Source of the DNA: Dyadobacter sp. NIV53
GTDB lineage: Bacteria > Bacteroidota > Bacteroidia > Cytophagales > Spirosomataceae
Reading direction: 5' to 3'
Length of the DNA stretch: 64,000 bases
Assembly (NCBI RefSeq): GCF_019711195.1
Contig: NZ_CP081299.1
Span: 6,606,501-6,670,500, forward strand
The position numbers were made by a program, and so were the translations under genes. The notes beneath the pieces were generated by a model. The model was given only the letters and a program-made list of their open reading frames with translations. It was not told where the DNA came from and searched no databases. Below are positions 44,333 to 52,990 of this stretch, in pieces; position 1 is the first letter of the stretch, and every line of letters begins with the position of its first letter.

Positions 44333-45292
44333 ATGGAGTTAAAAGAGATCGTTAGTTCATTGCTGGCAAATCCCCTGGTGCAGGACAAACTGTTGATCGA
44401 GCGGGCTTATGTGCATTCGGGATCTTCTGCGTTTGTCGATCCGGCTCATCTGATGCTTCGTGAAACGGATACTAAGTTTGAGATCAGAAACGGGGACGAT
44501 TGTGCCGCAATTCCAAACGGTGACGGGACTTACACACTTTTTGCTGCCGAAGGACTGATTCAGAATTTTGTAAGAAATTCACCCTGGTTTGCCGGATATT
44601 CATCCATCATGGTCAATATCAGCGATATATGTTCGATGGGCGGTTTGCCGGTAGCAATAACAAATGTATTATGGTCGAAGGATAAGGAGGCTAGCGAGGA
44701 AATCTGGAAAGGTATGGTAAGGGCTAGTGCTGATTATGATGTGCCGATCGTTGGAGGGCATACCTGCTACGGAAATGATCTGAACCTGGCCGTATCGATC
44801 ATTGGAAAAGCAAAAAAGTTACTGACGAGTTTTGATGCGAAAGCAGGTGATAATTTGCTGATGGCGATTGATTTGGATGGTGCTTATTTTGAAAATTATC
44901 CGTTTTGGAATGCAAGCACAACCAGTTCACCGAAAAAATTGCAGCGAAACATGCGTTTCATGCATGAAATAGCCGAAGCAGAACTGAGTTGCGCGGCTAA
45001 GGACATAAGTATGGGTGGTATTGTGGGTACGCTCGGTATGTTACTTCGTACATCAGAAAAGGGTGCAATTGTAGATCTCGATCAAATTCCAATACCCGAA
45101 AACATTGATTTGCTGAAATGGCTGATCAGTTTTCCAAGTTATGGTTACTTGCTAACGGCGAATGAAACTGATACAGTGACGATTATCGAAAAGTTTAAAT
45201 CGGGAGGAATTACCTGTGCTGTAATCGGAGAGATTAACGAAAGCAGGAAAATTGCATTGAAAAAAAACAACGAAACGGAAATTTTAAACTAG
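44333..45292 (+). CDS. nitF: NitF, AIR-synthase-like protein (Sll0787 family)
   Basis: 319 residues, PurM/ThiL-like fold: DDCAAIPNGDGTYTLFAAEG (metal/ATP), SSIMVNISDICSMGGLPVAITNVLW, IVGGHTCYGNDLNLAVSIIGKAKK, CAAKDISMGGIVGTLGMLL. ATP-dependent phosphorylation or amide chemistry is implied by the family; the substrate is unknown. The 169-base spacer to nitE carries repeated GAACTTTGAAC words (44272-44304). Confidence 0.92.
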   Translation: MELKEIVSSLLANPLVQDKLLIERAYVHSGSSAFVDPAHLMLRETDTKFEIRNGDDCAAIPNGDGTYTLFAAEGLIQNFVRNSPWFAGYSSIMVNISDICSMGGLPVAITNVLWSKDKEASEEIWKGMVRASADYDVPIVGGHTCYGNDLNLAVSIIGKAKKLLTSFDAKAGDNLLMAIDLDGAYFENYPFWNASTTSSPKKLQRNMRFMHEIAEAELSCAAKDISMGGIVGTLGMLLRTSEKGAIVDLDQIPIPENIDLLKWLISFPSYGYLLTANETDTVTIIEKFKSGGITCAVIGEINESRKIALKKNNETEILN

Positions 45293-45491
45293 TATTAAGT
45301 CAATAGTAAAAAGTAAACAGAATTTTTTAACTGATTTTCAATTACTTATGCAAAAGTAAAAATACTGAGTTACTCTTAACTTAATTTGAGTGAAAAATAG
45401 GCTTCAATCAGAAGCGAAATTTTTTAAATATCCAAAAGCCAATAAGTACGCGCTGTTTACTTTGAACTTTGAACTCTAAACATTTTAAAAA

Positions 45492-45791
45492 ATGCCCGAA
45501 ACCTATCTGAGAGTGCAGCTTCCTGATGAAAAAGAGGAGATAATTTACTCACCATCAACGGTCATCAAAGAGTATTTTGAAAGTGCTTCTGTCATGTCGC
45601 TGGATGAATTTCAAAATAGTTGCACCAAAGCGCTAAACCATGCGAGCAAACGTGTTTATGAACGTTTTGGCTACGAATGCACATCTGCAATGGGTGAACT
45701 TGCTAGGGTGAACAGGCTGGTTGACAAGATCAAAAGCAGTGCGGTTCCGGGTGATGAATTGCAGGTTAAAATATTGAATATGAGTTCGTAG
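45492..45791 (+). CDS. nitG: NitG, MSMEG_0570 family protein
   Basis: 99 residues with the family pattern MPETYLRVQLPDEKEEIIYSP, SVIKEYF-like, SLDEFQNSCTKALNHASKRVYERFGYECTSAMGE. The last residues are VKILNMSS. Function unknown. A GTCACCCTGAGC-type palindrome directly follows the stop codon. Confidence 0.9.
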   Translation: MPETYLRVQLPDEKEEIIYSPSTVIKEYFESASVMSLDEFQNSCTKALNHASKRVYERFGYECTSAMGELARVNRLVDKIKSSAVPGDELQVKILNMSS

Positions 45792-45793
45792 CT

Positions 45794-45851
45794 GTCACCC
45801 TGAGCTTATCGAAGGGTAAATGCAAGAAGCCCTCGGCAAGCTCAGGGTGAC
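45794..45851. repeat. REP-like palindrome (GTCACCCTGAGC...GCTCAGGGTGAC)
   Basis: Inverted arms 45794-45816 and 45830-45851 with the core CCCTGAGC/GCTCAGGG, the widespread 'CTTCGACAAGCTCAGGGTGAC' intergenic repeat type. It sits between nitG and the MTHFR gene and may stabilise or end the upstream mRNA. Confidence 0.8.
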
Positions 45852-45903
45852 ACGACGCAATATTCATTCATTCTATAATTCCGTCATTCAATCATTAATT
45901 CCC

Positions 45904-46830
45904 ATGGCAGCTTACCACCATTCCCGACCAAGGTTTTCTGAGCTATTAGCATCTGATAAGTTTATCACGTCAGCGGAATTGACGCCGCCCAGGCACTTTG
46001 ACCTGACTAAATTTATGGAACATGCGCGGATCATCAACGAGTATGTGGACGTGGTTCAGATCAACGATCATTTGCTTTCACGTGCCAGAATGAGCAACAT
46101 GATTCCGGCGATGTTATGTAAAAATGCCGGAATGGAGCCGATCTTGCAGTTTACGCTGCGCCATAAAAACAGGATCGCTTTGCAGGGAGATCTGCTCGCA
46201 TTCGCTAATCTTGGCCTCGAAAATATTATCATCCTGGGCGGTTACCCGTGTTCAATAGGTAGTGATCCAACCGCAAAAGATGCATCGGATATGGGAAGTG
46301 TAGAGGCCATTGGAAAGATCGTGGAGCTATCCGATTTTGGCAGGATGTTTAATGGGGATGTGATCAAACCGGCACCAACTTTTTGTGTAGGAACAATCGA
46401 TTTTCCCTGTACACCAGACAAGATGGCCGAAAGTTTTGCACGCCTTGAAAAGAAAATAGAAGCAGGTGCAAAATATATTCAGGTTCAGGCTGTATTCGAG
46501 CTGGGGCCCATGGAACTGTGGATGAAAGAAGTTGTGAGAAGAGGTTTACATAAAAAAGCACGTTTTATCGGTGCAGTTTTTCCTTTCAGCGGTGCGGAAA
46601 GATTACATATTCTGAAAGAAATTCCGGGACTTACGATTCCTCAGCATTTACTGGAAAGAATTGAAAGCAACAATAGCGAATCTGAAAGTCTGGCAGTTAC
46701 GCTCGAACTGATCAACGGAATAAAAGCCATGGAAGGCATTTCGGGGCTACATATACGTTCCATTGGTGCAGAAGACTGGGTGCCACGCGTTATTACAGCA
46801 GCCGGATTGGGCGGGGAATTGGTTTATTAA
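45904..46830 (+). CDS. Methylenetetrahydrofolate reductase-like protein
   Basis: 308 residues from ATG 45904 (MAAYHHSRPRF); the frame is open further upstream only through the REP sequence. The MTHFR TIM-barrel is recognisable: FITSAELTPPRHFDLTKFMEHARI, VDVVQINDHLLSRARMSN, PILQFTLRHKNRIALQGDLL, ENIIILGGYPC, KIEAGAKYIQVQAVFEL. It lacks the C-terminal regulatory domain. Catalytic Glu (SAEL) and FAD-binding pattern are present. It sits between nitG and nitH, not a standard member of Nit1C, and would tie the cluster to one-carbon metabolism if active. Confidence 0.9.
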   Translation: MAAYHHSRPRFSELLASDKFITSAELTPPRHFDLTKFMEHARIINEYVDVVQINDHLLSRARMSNMIPAMLCKNAGMEPILQFTLRHKNRIALQGDLLAFANLGLENIIILGGYPCSIGSDPTAKDASDMGSVEAIGKIVELSDFGRMFNGDVIKPAPTFCVGTIDFPCTPDKMAESFARLEKKIEAGAKYIQVQAVFELGPMELWMKEVVRRGLHKKARFIGAVFPFSGAERLHILKEIPGLTIPQHLLERIESNNSESESLAVTLELINGIKAMEGISGLHIRSIGAEDWVPRVITAAGLGGELVY

Positions 46831-47348
46831 TGTCGAGATACGTATATAGTTTATGGTTAATTTGTCAGATGCACCTGGTTGAGAAAATTTCGACGGTGCT
46901 GCGGATTGCACATTACGATTGACGAATTGGTTAATTCATTGATTGTTAGTGATCTATAATTTAATAATGGGAATTTGACCGGATTGCAAACCGTAGGCTG
47001 CAATTTGAAAATTTTCTAAAACTCTGATCAATAAACCAATTAATCACTCGGACTTCGACTGCATCATTGGTCCGAAAGCTACCATTGACAGTTATATAAC
47101 ATCTTGATTATCAATGGTGATAATTTGGTTGCCTGGGCTTCGACCGCATCGGCCGAAGGCTCAGCCTGACAGACAATTAGCCAATTCAAAGTGAGAAAAG
47201 TCCCATTTTCGATGGCTCGGGCCACCCGGCAAGTCATAATTGCGAGAGATTTTTTACGAAAAGATAGGTACCGTGCAAATCTCCGGTTCAACCGTTACCC
47301 TTTTACCCTCTCACCCGTTAACCAAATTTTACTTTAATTAATATAAAT
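46831..47348. repeat. Spacer with two diverged TTCGACTGCATC...CTGACAG repeats
   Basis: No credible gene is seen. Two related palindromic words occur at about 47049-47091 and 47127-47173 (ACTTCGACTGCATC-N-ATTGACAG and GGCTTCGACCGCATC-N-CCTGACAG). They are relatives of the 'GGCTTCGACTCCGCTCAGCCTGACA' intergenic repeat. The rest of this 518-base gap is AT-rich and empty. Confidence 0.55.
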
Positions 47349-48620
47349 ATGAAAAGGAATTATGATGTTATCATAGTTGGTGGCGGCCAGTCGGGGCTAT
47401 CGATGAGTTACTTATTGAAGCAAAAAGGAATTGATCACATTGTGTTCGAAAAGAAAAAAATAGCTGATTCCTGGCGCAGTTTTCGTTGGGATACTTTTTG
47501 CCTGGTTACTCCAAACTGGCAATGCAATCTGCCTGGCTATTCCTACACCGGCAACGACCCGTATGGATTTATGGTAAAGGACGAAATCGTTGACTTTCTG
47601 GATAAATATGTGGAAAGCTTTGAACCTCCGGTTATTGAGGGAATTGATGTACTAAAAGTCGAAAAAAATGAGGTAATTGAATTGTTCGAAGTGAGTACTT
47701 CCGAAGGTATTTATTTTGCACGGCAAGTTGTGGTTTGCACCGGTAACTATCATTCAGCACCCCTTCCGAAACTTGCCGAAAAATTTTCTTCTGCAATTAC
47801 CCATGTCCATTCCGCTCATTATAAAAATCCCGGGGAATTACCGGCGGGTGAAGTGTTGGTAGTCGGAACCGGCCAGTCGGGTAGCCAGATCGCCGAAGAC
47901 TTGCATCTGGAAGGCAGAAAAGTACACCTTTGCGTTGGGAATGCTCCCCGCTGTGCGCGGGAATACAGAGGTAAAGATGTGGTTGAATGGCTCGATAAAA
48001 TGGAATATTACGACCTGCCCGTAGAGAAACATCCGGAAGGCGAAAATGTCAGGGAAAAAACCAATCATTACGTAACCGGGCGTGACGGCGGACGGGAAAT
48101 CGACCTGAGAAAATTTGCGCTCGAAGGAATGAAATTGTACGGTCCTTTAACTGATGTAAAAAACGAAGCGTTAAGTTTTGACCCGAAACTAAAAGCCAAT
48201 CTTGATTATGCGGACAAAGTTTCTGAAAACATCAAAATGAAAATCGACAGGTACATTATGGAAAATGGGATTGATGCTCCCGTTGAAGCGCCGTATCAGC
48301 CTGCATGGGAGCCGGTTGAGGAAATTACAGAGCTGGATCTGGCAAACACAGGAATTACATCGGTCGTGTGGTGTATCGGTTTCGGTCACGATTTTACGTG
48401 GATCAAATTACCAGTATTAGGTGAAAGAGGTTTTCCCATTCACAAAAGGGGCATCACAGATACACCAGGATTGTACTTTTTGGGACTTACATGGCAGAAT
48501 ACCTGGGGCTCAGCAAGATTCTCAGGTGTGGGCAAGGATGCTGAATATTTGCTGGAGCGTGTTGAAAAGGAGCTTAGTTTGGGATTACAGGTTCACGCTT
48601 TGCTGAAAAATCTTTCTTAA
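47349..48620 (+). CDS. nitH: NitH, flavin-dependent oxidoreductase (MSMEG_0569 family)
   Basis: 423 residues with two dinucleotide motifs: VIIVGGGQSGLSMSYLL (FAD, about 6-22) and VLVVGTGQSGSQIAEDL (NAD(P)H, about 175-190). The segments HYKNPGELPAGE and FLGLTWQNTWGSARFSGVG are family hallmarks. Resembles flavin monooxygenases/Baeyer-Villiger type, but its substrate in cyanide assimilation is not known. It overlaps the convergent kinase gene by 47 bases at its 3' end. It may need its own promoter because of the 518-base gap. Confidence 0.93.
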   Translation: MKRNYDVIIVGGGQSGLSMSYLLKQKGIDHIVFEKKKIADSWRSFRWDTFCLVTPNWQCNLPGYSYTGNDPYGFMVKDEIVDFLDKYVESFEPPVIEGIDVLKVEKNEVIELFEVSTSEGIYFARQVVVCTGNYHSAPLPKLAEKFSSAITHVHSAHYKNPGELPAGEVLVVGTGQSGSQIAEDLHLEGRKVHLCVGNAPRCAREYRGKDVVEWLDKMEYYDLPVEKHPEGENVREKTNHYVTGRDGGREIDLRKFALEGMKLYGPLTDVKNEALSFDPKLKANLDYADKVSENIKMKIDRYIMENGIDAPVEAPYQPAWEPVEEITELDLANTGITSVVWCIGFGHDFTWIKLPVLGERGFPIHKRGITDTPGLYFLGLTWQNTWGSARFSGVGKDAEYLLERVEKELSLGLQVHALLKNLS

Positions 48621-49935
48621 TGAACAGTAGTTTTACCGTGAAATCAGGTTGTGCGTAACGCATTTCAAAAGCAGCGCCAATGGTTTCAGCGAGCCGGCTC
48701 ACAATCCATAAACCGAGTCCAAATCCATCGCTGCCCAAGTCCTGTTTTCTGAATTCATTGGTAAGCATTGTGATGTCATTAATTTCAGATTGTGATGGGT
48801 TTTGGATTATAAATGATATTTTATCACTTATTTCTGTAATTCTAATGCGTATTATAGATTCCGGCTGTCCATGTTTTATTGCATTTTCCAGCAAATTTAA
48901 AAGAATGGTCATCAGATGGGATCTGTCGGTATGTATTTCAAATTCGCCATCTTCCGGGATAAGTTCTATTTTAAAAGTCTGATGTTTTAACTGGGCTTTT
49001 GCGGTGAGGCGTTCTAAAATTTCTATAGTAATTTCCGGCAGGTGCACCTCAGATTTATTTAAAACCAGCATGTCTGATTTAAGCTGGCTCATTAACAGGA
49101 AATCATTAATAATTTTATTCAGGCGCTGTACTTCTGTTATCTGGTTTTTAATAACTGATTTTACTTCCGTTTGATGTACATCACTTTGCAGAGTTTGCAG
49201 TTCTGTCAGCATCACACTGAGCGGAGTCCTGAGTTCATGCGAAGCAGAGGCAAAAAAAGCATTTTGTTGTTGCGCCTGTTTCTGGATTCTGCCCAACATC
49301 TGGTTGAGAGAACCGGTTAACTTATGCAATTCATCCTTTACAGGAGGTATTTCGAGCAGGTCTATTTGGTTTTGCAGACTAATGTCATTGGCTTTTTTTA
49401 CAATATTTTCGATGGGGCGCATCAAAAAGCCCGACAGGAAATATCCGACTACGAAAGCAGCCAGGAATGAAAGCGGAAAATAAAGGAATAATATCACTTG
49501 CAGCCTTTGTATATCACGGATCAGCTCCGTTGCCGGAAGCACATATAATATTTGGATAGAACCACCCGTTTCCAGGATTCTGTTCAATTTTACAGAGCGC
49601 CACAATAATGGCTCGGTATGATCTACTGATTTATTTAACGATCCGGGAAGATTGTTGAATAGCGTATCATGTCTGTTTCTGGCATCATAGATCAATCGGA
49701 AATATTCAGCGGAGGCAGGTAAAGGAATTGTGAGCGGATTAATTTCGGTTTCCTGCAGAATCAGGTTTCCCTGCGTCTGCAACCGAGCTGCGAAGCTTTT
49801 TTCAAATTGCCCTTTGACATTCGAATAAAGTACTAAACCGGTTGCCAGTAAAAAGCAAAGAAATACAAATCCGAAAATAAGTCCGAAACGAAACCTGAGG
49901 CTCGTATAAAAAGGGTAGGATATGAGCGTTTTCAC
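48574..49935 (-). CDS. Sensor histidine kinase (two-component system)
   Basis: 453 residues: membrane helix ~16-38, periplasmic loop ~40-145, second helix ~147-171, HAMP region, HisKA with H233 (ASASHELRTPLSVML), HATPase (NLLENAIKHG, DGFGLGLWIVSRLAE). The tail beyond ~435 overlaps nitH on the other strand. Its start overlaps the response regulator stop by four bases, so they are translated together. Confidence 0.94.
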   Translation of the reverse strand: MKTLISYPFYTSLRFRFGLIFGFVFLCFLLATGLVLYSNVKGQFEKSFAARLQTQGNLILQETEINPLTIPLPASAEYFRLIYDARNRHDTLFNNLPGSLNKSVDHTEPLLWRSVKLNRILETGGSIQILYVLPATELIRDIQRLQVILFLYFPLSFLAAFVVGYFLSGFLMRPIENIVKKANDISLQNQIDLLEIPPVKDELHKLTGSLNQMLGRIQKQAQQQNAFFASASHELRTPLSVMLTELQTLQSDVHQTEVKSVIKNQITEVQRLNKIINDFLLMSQLKSDMLVLNKSEVHLPEITIEILERLTAKAQLKHQTFKIELIPEDGEFEIHTDRSHLMTILLNLLENAIKHGQPESIIRIRITEISDKISFIIQNPSQSEINDITMLTNEFRKQDLGSDGFGLGLWIVSRLAETIGAAFEMRYAQPDFTVKLLFIKKDFSAKREPVIPN

Positions 49936-50615
49936 AACGACGATTTAGTGCCGGCAAGTTTATAACCAATGCCAATTACCGTTTCGATAAGTGGATTTTC
50001 AAAACCTTTGTCAATCTTTCTGCGCAGCTGGTACATATACACTTCAACAATATTGCTCTCAGGGTCAAAATCCATATTCCATACGTTTTCCAGAATCTGG
50101 TTTTTGCTCACCACGCGATTTGTGTTCCTTATCAGATATTCCAGCAAGGTGAATTCTTTTACAGTAAGCTGAATTTGCTTTCCTGCCCGGGTTACCAGCC
50201 GTGTCATCAGATCGATCACCAGGTCGTTTACACTGATTTTTGTGCTTTCACTGGCAAAAGCTTTACGCTGTAATATTCTAATCCGGGCTAGTAATTCTTC
50301 CCACTCAAACGGTTTTTTAATATAATCCACAGCACCAAGGTCCAGGCCTTCCACGATTTGTGAAGTACCGCTTAAAGCGCTTACAATAATAACAGGACTG
50401 GAAATTTTATAAGCTCTCAGGTTTTTCAGGATGTCGGTTCCTGTCATTCCTGGTAACATCAGATCCAATAGTATCAAATCAAAATTTTCCGAGGCGGCTT
50501 TGTTCAGCGCTTCGGAGCCATTATGCGAGGTCTGTACCATATAACCAGCCTGTTGAAGGCCCTTATGCATAAAGTCAGCCAGTTTCGGTTCATCTTCAAC
50601 GACTAGTATTTTCAT
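49932..50615 (-). CDS. OmpR-family response regulator
   Basis: 227 residues: receiver with acidic pair E7/D8 (VEDEP), phospho-acceptor D51 (LILLDLMLP), K in DYIKKPF, and a winged-helix DNA-binding domain (about 125-225, LTVKEFTLLEYLIRNTNRVVSKNQILENVWN). Partner of the kinase downstream. Target probably the surrounding operon. Confidence 0.95.
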   Translation of the reverse strand: MKILVVEDEPKLADFMHKGLQQAGYMVQTSHNGSEALNKAASENFDLILLDLMLPGMTGTDILKNLRAYKISSPVIIVSALSGTSQIVEGLDLGAVDYIKKPFEWEELLARIRILQRKAFASESTKISVNDLVIDLMTRLVTRAGKQIQLTVKEFTLLEYLIRNTNRVVSKNQILENVWNMDFDPESNIVEVYMYQLRRKIDKGFENPLIETVIGIGYKLAGTKSSL

Positions 50616-50646
50616 TTAAGCGGTGGTTCGATAAACTGATGAATTG

Positions 50647-51348
50647 TTAACGTATTTTATAAATAATGCTGTCAATTTGTATAGAACCGGCTTTTACTAT
50701 AGACAGCCCGGAAGCTGATAAAAATCCTTCGGTTGAATCACGCATATAGCCCCTGACCAAAATAGATTTTGCGTTACTCATCAATGGAAACAATTCACGT
50801 GCCATGTGAGGAGGAAGTGAAACCAGTTTTCCTGAAAGGATAAAAGTATTTCCCGGCGCGTTTCCATGTTTATATTCTTTTGCAAGACTTCCTTTTATTT
50901 CAATCTCAAATCCTTTTCTGGGAGCCGGAGCCGGAATAAGGGCCATATCCAGATCTGTTTTGGCGGATACGCTGTGCAGATGTTTTAGTTCAAAAACCTG
51001 GCCGGACTCATGGCCGGGAGGGCTGTTTGGATCTACAACTGCTTCAATTAAATTATTGACAACCGCAAAGGATGTTACTAAACGGGCTGTATGAGGCGGA
51101 AAATGTATCCAGATATTTTTCTGGTCCGAAGCCAGCATGAATCTGTCAATGTCTCCCCCATGATTGCTGCCATATTTTAAAACCGTTCCTGTGATTGTAG
51201 TTAGTTTTCCGCGCATCGGAATATTGCCCGGAATTGTTTTGTTTGCGGAGATTAATTTTTTTTCATCAAATCGGTATATGAGCCATCCTGCTACCAATAA
51301 AATCAGCAGCAGGATGGCTCCTTTCCAATTTGACATCATTTTTTTCAC
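50647..51348 (-). CDS. Membrane-anchored protein with two internal repeats
   Basis: 233 residues with an N-terminal anchor (about 9-27, GAILLLILLVAGWLIYRF). Two similar halves follow, each with a GK-[LV]-T-x-x-T/VLSGKL start and a WIHFPPHTARLV / LVSLPPHMARELFPL motif. The protein at 52991-53734 has equivalent FPAHMG and LPPHIS motifs, so the two belong to one family. The fold may be OB-like; I do not recognise a named domain. It overlaps the MFS stop by four bases (coupled). Confidence 0.7.
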   Translation of the reverse strand: MKKMMSNWKGAILLLILLVAGWLIYRFDEKKLISANKTIPGNIPMRGKLTTITGTVLKYGSNHGGDIDRFMLASDQKNIWIHFPPHTARLVTSFAVVNNLIEAVVDPNSPPGHESGQVFELKHLHSVSAKTDLDMALIPAPAPRKGFEIEIKGSLAKEYKHGNAPGNTFILSGKLVSLPPHMARELFPLMSNAKSILVRGYMRDSTEGFLSASGLSIVKAGSIQIDSIIYKIR

Positions 51349-52550
51349 TGTGTATCCGGTTCGTACGTTTCTTTCATAAATAGCAGGCAGATGATAAATG
51401 CCAGCGCTGCCACGGCACTAAGAAATAAAAAAGCGTATTTAAAAGAAAACATATTTGCAATATAACCACCTGCAACATTGCTTAATGATGCACCCAGTCC
51501 GACAGCAGTAATCAGGATTCCATTCGCCAGGTTGAAATGTCCGGAACCCTTGGTTAAATCAGCAACGATGAGTATGCTGACTACGCCGAAAATACCGGCG
51601 GAAAACCCATCCAGAACCTGAACTGATGTAATAAAATAAGGATTCGGACTTAGGGTATAAAGCAGTCCGCGGACAGGTAACGCTGCAAAACAGACCAGCA
51701 TCAGCCATTTTCGCCCGCTTGTTGATTTATGACTGCACCAGGCAGCAGTTGGGACCATAACCAGCTGAGCAAGGACAATACAGGCCGACATGTAAACTGA
51801 CGCATCTACCTTGTTGGCAGAAACGATGTATTGTCCGGCAAGAGGAAGCATGGCTGCATTGGCAAAATGATAGAGTACACAACAAGTTGTGAAAACAATG
51901 AACAGCCTGTTTGAAATAATATTCAGGGAAGACTTTAAGCCTGGTGCTTTATCTTTTGAGTAACTGCCCCTTGAAAGTTGGTAATCTATCTCTTCATTAT
52001 CAATGAAACGCAGGAAAAATACACTTGCAAATGAGAGTAACAATGTGAAAATAAATATTCCCTGCAATCCGAGGTAATAGCCGATCAAACCTGATATGAC
52101 CGCAGATGTTACATTTCCGCTGTGGTTAAACATTTCATTCCGGCCGGTGCGTTGCTCGAGCTTTTTATAACCGACGAGTCCCAGGGTCATGGCAGCAATG
52201 GACGGAGCGATGAAGGTTGCAGCAATGCCAACAATTACCTGACTGGCGACAACAACTGTGTAACCCGGCTTTAAAAGGATAAGCAGCGTTCCCGCACCGA
52301 TCAGCAGACTTGCTGTTCCGACTATTATCTTTTTGTTTTTAAACCGGTCTGTAAAAGCGCCTGCCGGAGTCTGGATCACAACACCTGCAAAGGTTGCAAT
52401 GGAGGTGACAAGGCCGATGTCTTTTAAATTCCAGTGCTGGGAAGAAAGGAGGTAAATGCCCAAAAAGGGCCCGATTCCGTCGCGTACATCTGCCAGTGTA
52501 AAGTTTATAAAATCCAATCCTCGTAGCGATCGGGATTTAGAAACTCCCAT
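51345..52550 (-). CDS. MFS transporter
   Basis: 401 residues, 12 membrane helices, MFS_1 type: DGIGPFLGIYLLSS, GAFTDRFKNKKIIVG (loop 2-3 motif D-R-K), GAGTLLIL, and a central loop DYQLSRGSYSKDK. The substrate is unknown. The stop-start junctions on both sides overlap (TAATG with the DUF486 gene upstream, ATGA with the next gene). Confidence 0.93.
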   Translation of the reverse strand: MGVSKSRSLRGLDFINFTLADVRDGIGPFLGIYLLSSQHWNLKDIGLVTSIATFAGVVIQTPAGAFTDRFKNKKIIVGTASLLIGAGTLLILLKPGYTVVVASQVIVGIAATFIAPSIAAMTLGLVGYKKLEQRTGRNEMFNHSGNVTSAVISGLIGYYLGLQGIFIFTLLLSFASVFFLRFIDNEEIDYQLSRGSYSKDKAPGLKSSLNIISNRLFIVFTTCCVLYHFANAAMLPLAGQYIVSANKVDASVYMSACIVLAQLVMVPTAAWCSHKSTSGRKWLMLVCFAALPVRGLLYTLSPNPYFITSVQVLDGFSAGIFGVVSILIVADLTKGSGHFNLANGILITAVGLGASLSNVAGGYIANMFSFKYAFLFLSAVAALAFIICLLFMKETYEPDTQ

Positions 52551-52928
52551 TATGATTTAAAAATAAAATAAACAGCACTTACCATTAGGGCAAAACCAAT
52601 TAAATGGTTGGTCGTAAAATGCGTGTTTTTAAAAAATGTTACCGAGAATATCATAAAAATAACAAGGGTGATAACTTCCTGAATAATTTTTAACTGAACA
52701 AGTGTAAAAGGCCCTCCCGTTTCGGATGAGCCTATGCGGTTGGTTGGCCGGGACCTGAAAGCAATATTCAAAAAAGGCTAGTCCCCAGCTAAGAAAAATT
52801 ATCATCCAAAGTGGTGTAGAAGCATGGCCTCCTTCTTTGCTGAAAAATTTAAGATGTCCATACCAGGCAAGTGTCATGAAGGCATTGGAAAGGATCAAAA
52901 GCCCCACTGTTGAAATATATTTGATCAT
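52550..52928 (-). pseudogene. DUF486 (DMT-like) membrane protein, broken by a 4-bp duplication
   Basis: From ATG 52928 the frame reads MIKYISTVGLLILSNAFMTL, WGLAFFEYCFQVPAN, as in DUF486. It then runs off into QPHRLIR. The other frame continues in family style (NRIGSSETGGPFTLVQLKIIQEVITL...VYFIFKS) to TAA 52552-52550. The join is a direct duplication of GGTT at 52738-52745 (GCGGTTGGTTGGCC), and removing one copy restores FQVPANRIGSSETGG. The gene makes a truncated product or none. Confidence 0.88.
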
Positions 52929-52990
52929 AAAATAAATTTGTAAAAAATAAGGCAACAATTGCGCCGCCTTATTTTATTTTGAAATGAAAA

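Noticed and set aside
45820..45903. Upstream extension of the MTHFR-like protein
   Set aside because: The extra 28 codons translate the REP palindrome; ATG 45904 matches the family start.
47079..47291. Minus-strand 70-codon frame in the nitH upstream gap
   Set aside because: It runs across diverged palindromic repeats and resembles no protein.
46831..47348. Small RNA or riboswitch before nitH
   Set aside because: Only diverged REP-type palindromes were seen; no known riboswitch motif and no promoter that I could defend.
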